Notes under the pieces: generated by a model
Databases searched by the model: none
The model's input: only the letters and a program-made list of their open reading frames with translations
Told to the model about the DNA's origin: nothing
Shown: positions 56,884 to 64,000 of the stretch, piece by piece
Layout of the letters: the number at the start of each line of letters is the position of its first letter
How positions within the stretch are numbered: position 1 is the stretch's first letter
Source: Halodurantibacterium flavum
Lineage (GTDB): Bacteria > Pseudomonadota > Alphaproteobacteria > Rhodobacterales > Rhodobacteraceae
DNA: 64,000 nucleotides
Assembly (NCBI RefSeq): GCF_042681825.1
Contig: NZ_JBHUGH010000013.1
Span: 1 to 64,000 of the forward strand
Direction of reading: 5' to 3'
Made by a program: the position numbers and the translations under genes

Positions 56884-57874
56884 GATCCTGCTCGCCCATC
56901 AGGGCGGCAAGTTCCTCTTCCAGCGCGTCCAAGTCAACTGCCGCCGGGGTCACGCGCTGCGCAAGCGCCGCCTCGGCGCGCCGGGAGCCGTCGGCATCAA
57001 GCTGGCCGGCATGGCGGACGACCTCGGCCATCTCGGCCATATCGCCGTTGCAATGCAGCACCACATCGCAGCCCGCCGCCCGCGCCGCCGCGCTGCGTTC
57101 GCCGATCGTGCCCGAAAGCGCCTGCATGGAAACATCATCGCTCATGATCAGGCCGGCAAAGCCGATATCGCCGCGGATCACCTGCATCATCGGCCCGGAA
57201 CAGGTTGCGGGCGCGGCATCGAAAGCCGAATAGACAATATGCGCGGTCATCGCCATGGGCAGGTCGTTCAGCGCCCGGAAGGCGGCAAAATCCTCGGCCT
57301 GCAGAACCTCCTGCGCGGTATCGACCCGGGGCAGGTCCAGATGGCTGTCGGCGGTCGCGCGGCCATGGCCCGGAATATGCTTGAGCACCGGCAGGACACC
57401 GCCGGCCAGCAAGCCGTCGGCGACGGCCCGGGCGGCGGCAACTACCTGTCCGACCGTTTCGCCATAGCACCGGTCACGCAGAAAGGCGTGGGTTTCGGCA
57501 AATGCTATATCGGCCATGGGGGCGCAGTTCACATCCACCCCGACCGCCCGCAATTCGGCCGCGATCAGGCGATAGCGCAACCACATGGCGCGCGCGCCGT
57601 CCCGCGCCTGCCGGACATGCGTCAGTGGGGCGGGCCATTCGCGCCACCGGGGCGCCCGCAGTCGCTGCACCCGCCCGCCTTCCTGATCGATGAGGATGGG
57701 CGCATCGCGGCCGACCGCGTCGCGCAGATCATCCGTCAGACGGCGGATCTGATCCGGCGTCTGAACATTGCGCGCGAAAAGGATAAAGCCCCAGGGCGCC
57801 GCCTCACGGAAAAAGGCGGCCTCCTGCGGCCCGAGCACCGGGCCGGCACAGCCAAGGATCGCAGCGCCGGTCAT
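56876..57874 (-). CDS. nagZ: beta-N-acetylhexosaminidase NagZ
   Basis: 332 residues; family about 340. KHIPGHGRATADSHLDLPRVD (catalytic loop of GH3 hexosaminidases) and LIMSDDVSMQALSG (nucleophile Asp in SDD). It removes GlcNAc from muropeptides in cell-wall recycling. ILIDQEGGRVQRLRAPRWREWPAP lies near residue 85. It ends one base after the SPOR gene stop region, so the four genes form a leftward operon with scpA-scpB. Confidence 0.95.
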   Translation of the reverse strand: MTGAAILGCAGPVLGPQEAAFFREAAPWGFILFARNVQTPDQIRRLTDDLRDAVGRDAPILIDQEGGRVQRLRAPRWREWPAPLTHVRQARDGARAMWLRYRLIAAELRAVGVDVNCAPMADIAFAETHAFLRDRCYGETVGQVVAAARAVADGLLAGGVLPVLKHIPGHGRATADSHLDLPRVDTAQEVLQAEDFAAFRALNDLPMAMTAHIVYSAFDAAPATCSGPMMQVIRGDIGFAGLIMSDDVSMQALSGTIGERSAAARAAGCDVVLHCNGDMAEMAEVVRHAGQLDADGSRRAEAALAQRVTPAAVDLDALEEELAALMGEQDHV

Positions 57875-58840
57875 TCAGCGGATCTGAACAGGGATACAGG
57901 CGGCCTGCTCGGCCAGCAGCGCCGAACAGAAACGGCGCGCATCGGCATCGTCGGAAAACCCGTGGGCCCGCAGCCGGTAAAAGGTGCGTCCGCCGCTTTC
58001 TGCGGTCTGGATCACCCGCGCCTTGCCCTGAAGATAGGCCGGGAAGCGTCCGGAAAGGCGGTCCCATTCCCGCCGCGCGCTGGCGGCATCGTCGAACGCC
58101 CCAAGCTGCACGAGGTTCGTTCCGGCGGGCAGGCTGTCGGCGCTGATGTCCTGAACCGGCGCGGCAGAGGGTGCGGGTGCGGCGACGGCGGCGCTGGCAA
58201 GGGTCGCGCTGGCTGTCGCCACACGGGCCGGGCGGGCCGCGGGACGCGGCGAATAGGCAACGGCGGTCGCCGTGGCGGGGGCAGGCGACGCCGCCGGTTC
58301 CTCGGTCACGACGGGTGCGGTATCTGATGCAGCGGTGGCCAGTTCCTGTGCGAGCGCCAGCGCGAGGCCCTGCGCCTCTTCGACACCGAGCGCGGGGGCG
58401 GAAAGATCCTCGACCAGCGCCTCGGTCGCGATGCCTTCGGCGTTGACGGCCTCGGCGATCTGCGCCGGGTCGCGCAGTATCGGCTGAAGCGCCGCCGGCG
58501 GCACATCCTCGGATGTCAGGTCAAGCGGCTGCGGCGCGAGCACAAGCCGATCGGGCGGCGGTGCGGCCTCTCCCTCGGCGGCGACGGCGTTCACCGCCAG
58601 ACCCTGATGGCTGGCAAGCCGGCCGCCCGGGTCCTCGGGCGCGATCCGCATTGGACCTTCCAGCGCGCGGACGACCGGAATCCCCGTCACATCCCGCACC
58701 GCCAGCCGGTATCCCCAGAACGCCACCCCCAGGATGAGCGATACCGAAATCACCGCACCGGCAAGATTCACATACCTTTGCAGACCGGCCCCAGTTTGCG
58801 GGGCCTCGTCGTCAAAGACGTCATATCCCATAACCGCCAT
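57875..58840 (-). CDS. SPOR-domain membrane protein
   Basis: 321 residues from ATG 58840, preceded by GAGG. One transmembrane segment near residues 20-44 (VNLAGAVISVSLILGVAFWGYRL). The middle is a low-complexity Ala/Pro/Val-rich linker. The C-terminal 80 residues (NLVQLGAFDDAASARREWDRLSGRFPAYLQGKARVIQTAESGGRTFYRLRAHGFSDDADARRFCSALLAEQAACIPV) are a SPOR domain that binds denuded glycan at division sites. It is first of the SPOR-nagZ-scpA-scpB operon. Confidence 0.85.
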   Translation of the reverse strand: MAVMGYDVFDDEAPQTGAGLQRYVNLAGAVISVSLILGVAFWGYRLAVRDVTGIPVVRALEGPMRIAPEDPGGRLASHQGLAVNAVAAEGEAAPPPDRLVLAPQPLDLTSEDVPPAALQPILRDPAQIAEAVNAEGIATEALVEDLSAPALGVEEAQGLALALAQELATAASDTAPVVTEEPAASPAPATATAVAYSPRPAARPARVATASATLASAAVAAPAPSAAPVQDISADSLPAGTNLVQLGAFDDAASARREWDRLSGRFPAYLQGKARVIQTAESGGRTFYRLRAHGFSDDADARRFCSALLAEQAACIPVQIR

Positions 58841-58914
58841 GCCCAAGCCTCACTGTCCCACGGGTCATTCGCGCCCGCAGTGTCACTGCTCATTCAGCCG
58901 GCGGTGCGCTTGTA

Positions 58915-60660
58915 TCAACGCATCTCTTGGACCGGCGTCACGCCAAGGATACCAAGACCGGCGGAAATAACAACCGCAACCGCCTTGGCCAGCGCGATTT
59001 TCGCTTGCGAGGTCTCCGGATCGCCCTCTTGCACGAAGCGCAGCTCGGGCAATTCGTTGCCGCGATTCCACAATCCGTGGAATTCGGAGGCGAGTTCATA
59101 GAGGTAGAACGCGATCCGATGGGGCTCGTTCGTGCGCGCGGCGGTCTCGACCAGACGGGGCCATTCGGCGATCTTCCGCGCCAGCGCGATCTCGGCCTCA
59201 TGGGCGATGCGGTCCAGATCGGCGCCGGCCAGTGCGGCATCCGACGTGTCGACGCCCGCCTCGGCCGCCTTGCGCAGAACCGAACAGATCCGCGCATGGG
59301 CATACTGGACGTAGAAGACCGGGTTGTCCTTGGACTGCTCCAGCACCCGGTCAAAGTCGAAGTCGAGCGTCATGTCGTTCTTGCGCGTCAGCATCACGAA
59401 CCGCGTCACGTCGGGCCCGACCTGATCGACCACATCGCGCAGGGACACGAAGGTCCCTGCGCGCTTGGACATCTTGAACGGCTCTCCGTTCTTGAAGAGC
59501 TTCACAAGCTGCATCAGCTTGATGTCGAGCGGCACCTTTCCCCCCGAAAGGGCCGAGACCGCCGCCTTCATCCGCTTGACATAGCCGCCGTGATCGGCGC
59601 CGAACACGTCGATCAGCGCATCGAACCCGCGCGTGATCTTGTCATAGTGATAGGCGATGTCGGGCGCGAAATAGGTCCAGCTTCCGTCCGACTTCTGCAC
59701 CGGGCGGTCCACGTCATCGCCATGCGCGGTCGAGCGGAACAGCGTCTGTTCGCGCGGCTCCCAGTCCTCCGGGGTCTTGCCCTTGGGCGGCTCCAGCACA
59801 CCCTGATAGATCAGGCCCTTTTCCCGCAGTGCGTCCAGCGCGGCCTCGATCCGGCCCGTGCCGTAAAGCGATTTCTCGCTGTAGAACACATCCATCGTGA
59901 CGCCCAGCGCCCGAAGATCTTCGCGGATCATCGCCATCATGCGGTCGGTCGCGAATTCGCGCACCCGGACAAGCCAGACCTCTTCGGGCTGGTCGAGCAG
60001 GCTGTCGCCAAGCTCTGCCTTCAGCTCTTCTCCCAGCGGGATCAGGTAGTCGCCGGGATAAAGCCCCTCACGGATCTCGGGCGAGAGGCCATGCGCCTCG
60101 CGGTAGCGTTCGTAGACCGAGCGCGCCAGGACATCGACCTGTGCGCCGCCGTCGTTGATATAGTATTCTCGCGTCACGTCATGGCCGGTGAAGGCCAGAA
60201 GCCGGGCAAGCGCATCGCCGAAGACCGCGCCCCGGACATGACCCACATGCATCGGTCCGGTCGGGTTGGCAGAGACGAATTCAACGTTCACCCGCCGGCC
60301 CGCACCATAGTCCGAGCGTCCGAAATCATCGCCCGCCACGACCGCCTTGCGCAGCAGATCGCGCCAGACCGACGGGACAAGCCGCAGGTTGATGAACCCC
60401 GGTCCCGCGACCTCGGCCAGTTCCACGCGCGGGTCCTGGGCCAGACGCGCGGCCAGCGCATCGGCAATATCGCGCGGTCGCAGGTTCGCGGGCTTTGCCA
60501 GCACCATCGCCGCGTTGGTCGCCATGTCGCCATGGGCCGCGTCGCGCGGCGGTTCGACCGTCACGTTGCCGAAATCGAGGCCCGACGGCAGCGCGCCGTC
60601 GATTTCCAGGCTGCCCAGCGCGTCGATCACCAGCGCCCGCAGATCGTTAAAGAGGTTCAT
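58915..60660 (-). CDS. argS: arginyl-tRNA synthetase
   Basis: 581 residues. HIGH-type motif in SANPTGPMHVGHVRGAVFGDAL (about residues 129-150), KMSK in EPFKMSKRAGTFVSL (near 380), and the anticodon-binding domain at the C-terminus (FLYELASEFHGLWNRGNELPELRFV). Class I enzyme charging tRNA-Arg. The N-terminal add-1 domain is complete. It lies 74 bases upstream of the SPOR gene and is divergent from prpE. Confidence 0.98.
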   Translation of the reverse strand: MNLFNDLRALVIDALGSLEIDGALPSGLDFGNVTVEPPRDAAHGDMATNAAMVLAKPANLRPRDIADALAARLAQDPRVELAEVAGPGFINLRLVPSVWRDLLRKAVVAGDDFGRSDYGAGRRVNVEFVSANPTGPMHVGHVRGAVFGDALARLLAFTGHDVTREYYINDGGAQVDVLARSVYERYREAHGLSPEIREGLYPGDYLIPLGEELKAELGDSLLDQPEEVWLVRVREFATDRMMAMIREDLRALGVTMDVFYSEKSLYGTGRIEAALDALREKGLIYQGVLEPPKGKTPEDWEPREQTLFRSTAHGDDVDRPVQKSDGSWTYFAPDIAYHYDKITRGFDALIDVFGADHGGYVKRMKAAVSALSGGKVPLDIKLMQLVKLFKNGEPFKMSKRAGTFVSLRDVVDQVGPDVTRFVMLTRKNDMTLDFDFDRVLEQSKDNPVFYVQYAHARICSVLRKAAEAGVDTSDAALAGADLDRIAHEAEIALARKIAEWPRLVETAARTNEPHRIAFYLYELASEFHGLWNRGNELPELRFVQEGDPETSQAKIALAKAVAVVISAGLGILGVTPVQEMR

Positions 60661-60833
60661 GATCCCGCTTCCTTCATTCGCGAGCGGTTTATCATGCCAG
60701 TGTCACAGGTCAATCGAAAGGCCCGGCAGCGTCCGCCAAGGCTTTCTTTGTCGGGTTGCGCTAACATCCGCGCAAGAATCTTGTGCGGGAAAACCTTCCG
60801 CCGTAACAGGATTGCGAGGAGAGGGAGGACCAC

Positions 60834-62726
60834 ATGAGCTACGCCGAAACCTATGCGCGTTGGAAGGCCGACCCCGAAGGGTGGTGGATGGAGGCTGCGC
60901 GCGCAATCGACTGGTTCGATCCCCCGTCGCGCGCGCTGTTCGAGGGGCGCGCGCCGCTCTACGAGTGGTTCTCGGACGGCACGCTCAATGCCTGCTGGAA
61001 CGCGGTCGATCGTCATGTCGAGGCGGGAAATGGGGCGCGCGTCGCGATCATCCATGACAGCCCCGTCACCGGCTCGATCACGCGGATCACCTATGCCGAG
61101 TTGCGCGACCGCGTCGCCCGGCTTGCCGGTGCGCTGGCCGCGCGGGGCGTCACCAAGGGCGACCGCATCGCCATCTACATGCCCATGGTGCCCGAGGCGC
61201 TGGAGGCGATGCTTGCCTGCGCCCGGCTGGGTGCCGTTCATTCGGTCGTCTTCGGCGGGTTCGCCGCGCCCGAGCTTGCGACGCGCATCGACGACTGCAC
61301 ACCCAAGGCGGTGATCGCCGCCTCTTGCGGAATCGAGCCGGGGCGCGTCGTCCACTACAAACCCCTGCTGGACGAGGCACTGCGCCTTGCCCGCCACCAG
61401 CCGGATTTCTGTCTGATCCTGCAGCGGCCGCAGGAAATCGCCGCCCTGCACCCCGGCCGGGATCTGGACTGGGGCACGGCGGTGGCCGAGGCGGACCCGG
61501 TGGACTGCGTTCCGGTTCCGGGGAACCACCCGCATTACATCCTCTACACCTCGGGCACGACCGGGCAGCCCAAGGGCGTCGTGCGCCAGACGGGCGGCCA
61601 TCTCGTCGCGCTCCACTGGACGATGCGCCACATCTACGGCGTGAGCCCGGGCGAAGTGTTCTGGGCCGCCTCGGATGTGGGATGGGTCGTGGGCCATTCC
61701 TACATCTGCTACGCGCCGCTTCTGCATGGAAACACGACGCTGGTTTTCGAGGGCAAGCCGGTGGGCACGCCCGATGCGGGCACCTTCTGGCGTGTCATCG
61801 CAGATCACGGGGTTACGACGCTTTTCACCGCGCCGACCGCGCTCCGCGCGATCAAGCGCGAAGACCCTGATGCGACACGCACCGCGGATCATGACCTCGG
61901 AAGCCTGCGCACCCTTTTCCTTGCCGGGGAACGGGCCGACCCCGACACCGTGCATTGGGCCGAAAAGGCGCTGAAGGTGCCGGTCATCGACCATTGGTGG
62001 CAGACCGAAACGGGCTGGCCAATCGCGGCGAACCCTATTGGCGTGCAGGCGCTGCCGGTCAAGGTCGGGTCCTCCTCGGTGCCGATGCCGGGCTATGACG
62101 TGCAGATCCTCGACGAAGGCGGCCACCCCGTCGCCCCGGGCGTCCTGGGGGCGGTTGCGCTGCGCCTGCCGCTGCCGCCCGGCACGCTCTCGACGCTCTG
62201 GAACGCCGAGGAAAGGTTCTGCAAAAGCTATCTCTCGCATTTCCCGGGCTATTATGAGACCGGCGACGCGGGCTATGTGGATGAGGACGGGTATGTCTTC
62301 ATCATGGCCCGGACCGACGATGTGATCAACGTCGCCGGGCACCGGCTTTCGACCGGCGCGATGGAAGAGGTCGTGGCCAGCCATCCCGATGTCGCCGAAT
62401 GTGCGGTGATCGGCGTGGCCGACGATCTCAAGGGACAGCTTCCGCTGGGAATCGTCTGTCTCAACCGGACCTGCACCCGCGATGCGTCGCAGATCGTGCC
62501 CGAAGTGGTGGCTCTTGTGCGCGACCGGATCGGCCCGGTCGCCGCATTCCGCCACGCCGTCGTCGTCGAACGCCTGCCCAAGACGCGGTCGGGCAAGATC
62601 CTGCGGGCAACCATGTCGCGGATCGCCGACGGAACCCCCGGCAAGGTGCCCGCCACCATCGACGACCCCGCGATACTGGAGGAGATCGCCGCCGCCTTTC
62701 GCGGCATCGGCTATCCGCGCGCATGA
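60834..62726 (+). CDS. prpE: propionyl-CoA synthetase
   Basis: 630 residues, preceded by GGGAGG. Acyl-CoA synthetase of the PrpE type: start MSYAETYARWKADPEGWWMEAARAIDWFDPPSR, ATP loop YTSGTTGQPKGVVRQTGGH near residue 237, WWQTETGWPIAANP near 387, and the catalytic lysine in KTRSGKILRATM near 590. It activates propionate (or acetate) to the CoA ester via the acyl-AMP. Diverges from argS across 173 bases. Specificity is by family resemblance. Confidence 0.9.
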   Translation: MSYAETYARWKADPEGWWMEAARAIDWFDPPSRALFEGRAPLYEWFSDGTLNACWNAVDRHVEAGNGARVAIIHDSPVTGSITRITYAELRDRVARLAGALAARGVTKGDRIAIYMPMVPEALEAMLACARLGAVHSVVFGGFAAPELATRIDDCTPKAVIAASCGIEPGRVVHYKPLLDEALRLARHQPDFCLILQRPQEIAALHPGRDLDWGTAVAEADPVDCVPVPGNHPHYILYTSGTTGQPKGVVRQTGGHLVALHWTMRHIYGVSPGEVFWAASDVGWVVGHSYICYAPLLHGNTTLVFEGKPVGTPDAGTFWRVIADHGVTTLFTAPTALRAIKREDPDATRTADHDLGSLRTLFLAGERADPDTVHWAEKALKVPVIDHWWQTETGWPIAANPIGVQALPVKVGSSSVPMPGYDVQILDEGGHPVAPGVLGAVALRLPLPPGTLSTLWNAEERFCKSYLSHFPGYYETGDAGYVDEDGYVFIMARTDDVINVAGHRLSTGAMEEVVASHPDVAECAVIGVADDLKGQLPLGIVCLNRTCTRDASQIVPEVVALVRDRIGPVAAFRHAVVVERLPKTRSGKILRATMSRIADGTPGKVPATIDDPAILEEIAAAFRGIGYPRA

Positions 62727-62766
62727 TCGTTACGCCAGCAATGCACGTTAACACGTTTTGGGTGTT

Positions 62767-62826
62767 GCAAGCGGTTGGTCGCCCCCTAAAACTGGTGTAA
62801 CCAAAGGGGGCGCAACCGCCGATTGC
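62767..62826 (+). terminator. long nested hairpin after prpE
   Basis: GCAA-GCGGTTG-GT-CGCCCCCT (62767-62787) pairs with AGGGGGCG-CAACCGC-CGA-TTGC (62805-62826), the loop holding a further TGGT/ACCA pair. It has no T-run but is very stable. It could end prpE transcription or form a leader structure of the Hpt gene 34 bases downstream. Confidence 0.55.
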
Positions 62827-62859
62827 AGGTCGCGCTGCACCCATCAAGCTGGTGAGAGA

Positions 62860-63324
62860 ATGTCCGGTTTCCTTGCGGCTGACCCCGCAAAAAAGGTCGA
62901 TTGCCCGTGTACTGCCGCTTCTGGCGCCGTCGTTACCGGCGACGTGCTTGACGCGGGGCGGNTGCTTGACGCGGGGCGGCTGGACGGGTTGCGGACGATG
63001 GCGGGCGATCTCTGGCCGGAAATCCTGTCTCAGGTTCAGGCCGACCTGCACACTGCGGCAAGCGCTCTTGCGATGCCAGAGGCGGGGCAGAATGCGGCGA
63101 TCGTGCGTGCCCAGACCCATGTTCTGATGGCAGTGGCGGGAACCGTGGGCGGGCTCCGCGTGCAGGCAGGCGCCGAGGCGCTCAACGAGCGCGCGCATGA
63201 AGACGGGACCGACCTAGCAGACCCTGTCGCGGAACTTCGCTGCGAAATTGCGCTCCTTCTGGATGCGCTTGCCCTGGTCGGGCGGGACGGGGATGCCGCC
63301 AGTTCACCCGGGGATATTGCATGA
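62860..63324 (+). CDS. histidine phosphotransfer (Hpt) domain protein
   Basis: 154 residues from ATG 62860, preceded by GGTGAGAG. Residues 78-125 (NAAIVRAQTHVLMAVAGTVGGLRVQAGAEALNERAHE) carry the Hpt four-helix motif with H87 in HVLMAVAGTVGG, the phosphorylatable histidine. The N-terminus holds the duplicated LDAGR around an undetermined base (N at 62962), so that part may be wrong. It overlaps the downstream sigma-54 regulator (ATGA at 63321) and probably relays phosphate to it, as LuxU does to LuxO. Confidence 0.7.
   Translation: MSGFLAADPAKKVDCPCTAASGAVVTGDVLDAGRXLDAGRLDGLRTMAGDLWPEILSQVQADLHTAASALAMPEAGQNAAIVRAQTHVLMAVAGTVGGLRVQAGAEALNERAHEDGTDLADPVAELRCEIALLLDALALVGRDGDAASSPGDIA
62945..62979. 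repeat. 17-bp tandem duplication around an N
   Basis: TGCTTGACGCGGGGCGG at 62945-62961, N at 62962, and the same 17 bases at 62963-62979. The pattern is that of an unresolved assembly join; the true sequence may have one copy or a different length. Confidence 0.8.
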
Positions 63325-64000
63325 GCCGGCCACCGCTGCTGCTGATCGAGGATACGCCCTCGCTCCAGATGGTCTATCAGGCGACGCTGCGGGGCGCGGG
63401 CCATGAGGTCGTGACCGCCGGAACGGGCGAGGCCGGACTGGCTGCGTTCGGGCAGATCAAGCCGGGGGTCGTTCTTCTCGACCTGATGCTGCCGGACCGG
63501 GACGGGCTCGACGTGATGCGGCACATTCTGACGACGGATCCGGCAGCGCATGTGATCGTCATTACGGCCAACGGCTCGATCAAGAAGGCCGTAGAGGCGA
63601 TGCGGGCGGGGGCGCACGACTTTCTCGTAAAGCCCTTCGACAACCAGCGGCTGCTCCACGCGGTCGAAAATGCCAGCCACGCCCTTCAGGTGCAGTCAGC
63701 CACAGCGGAGCCGAGCCGCACCGACGCCCCGCTTGGCGATTTCATCGGATCCTCGCCCGCGATGCAGGATGTCTACACGCGTATCCGTTCCGTCGCACGC
63801 TCCATGGCGACGGTCTTCATCACGGGCGAAAGCGGAACCGGCAAAGAGCTTTGCGCCCAGGCGATCCACAGCACCTCGAACCGCGCCGGCGGCCCCTTCA
63901 TCGCGCTCAACTGCGGCGCAATCCCCGCGGACCTGCTGGAATCAGAGGTCTTTGGCCATCTGCGCGGGGCCTTTACCGGGGCCATCGCCGACAAGATCGG
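63321..64000 (+). CDS. LuxO-like sigma-54-dependent response regulator (cut by window edge)
   Basis: The first 226 residues are visible. Receiver domain: LLIEDTPSL, phosphoacceptor D54 in VLLDLMLPDRDG, T in IVITANGS, and K104 in FLVKPFD. The AAA+ sigma-54 domain begins near residue 140 (DFIGSSPAMQDVYTRIRSVARSMATVFITGESGTGKE with Walker A) and reaches the GAFTGA loop that contacts sigma-54. It continues past the right edge, so the DNA-binding end is unseen. Cotranscribed with the Hpt gene. Probably activates sigma-54 promoters after phosphorelay. Confidence 0.85.
   Translation, partial: MSRPPLLLIEDTPSLQMVYQATLRGAGHEVVTAGTGEAGLAAFGQIKPGVVLLDLMLPDRDGLDVMRHILTTDPAAHVIVITANGSIKKAVEAMRAGAHDFLVKPFDNQRLLHAVENASHALQVQSATAEPSRTDAPLGDFIGSSPAMQDVYTRIRSVARSMATVFITGESGTGKELCAQAIHSTSNRAGGPFIALNCGAIPADLLESEVFGHLRGAFTGAIADKI

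Overview
The window is GC-rich alphaproteobacterial DNA, most likely from a member of the Rhodobacterales (Paracoccus/Rhodobacter-like). The pointers are the host gene set (mmcB, a DUF6324-type gene, nusB-ribH-ribB-ribE, scpA-scpB-nagZ), LexA boxes of the GTTC-N7-GTTC type, and a tRNA-His with A73 and no G-1. It holds three parts: a scarred accessory stretch at the left (1 to about 5.1 kb), a nearly complete lambda-like siphovirus prophage (about 5.16 to 42.38 kb) whose integrase abuts the 3' end of tRNA-His(GTG), and host chromosome (42.38 to 64 kb).

Left stretch: the tail of an IS5-type transposase, a TIGR02587/TIGR02588 membrane-protein pair, a secreted protein, and a LexA box between a small metal-ribbon-like gene and the 5' stump of an SOS-response-associated peptidase (SRAP/YedK) gene. 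About 54 bp of that stump recur at 5097-5150. Between the two copies lies a three-gene operon encoding a small acidic protein, a helix-turn-helix protein and a Ros/MucR-like zinc-finger protein.

Prophage: the late genes read leftward and follow the lambda order: TerS, TerL, gpW-like, portal, S49 protease/scaffold, decoration protein, major capsid, head-tail joining, gpU-like, tail tube, gpG/gpGT with a -1 frameshift at A_AAA_AAG, tape measure, tail-tip proteins including a J-like protein, fibres, then a lysis region (spanin-like, amidase, holin). Early leftward genes include a Cro-like protein, a CII-like protein, a DUF1937 protein and a DUF1376-like replication protein next to iteron-like repeats. 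The immunity region is unusual. A LexA-type CI repressor and two small exported proteins lie between two early promoters about 1.6 kb apart and pointing away from each other. Each promoter carries the same GGCCA-WW-TGGCC palindrome between its -35 and -10, an arrangement like lambda cI-rexA-rexB. The rightward early operon carries small paralogs, a DUF2303 protein, an ASCH-like protein, an HNH protein and the integrase. It is interrupted by an opposite-strand two-TM gene that may be SLATT-like.

Host part: mmcB with a LexA box; a riboflavin/nusB block split by three capsule-export genes (kpsS, a Wza/KpsD-like lipoprotein, kpsC); nrdR; yjbQ; rmuC; scpB-scpA-nagZ; a SPOR protein; argS; prpE; and, at the right edge, an Hpt protein overlapping a LuxO-like sigma-54 response regulator. 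An N inside a 17-bp tandem duplication in the Hpt gene looks like an assembly join.
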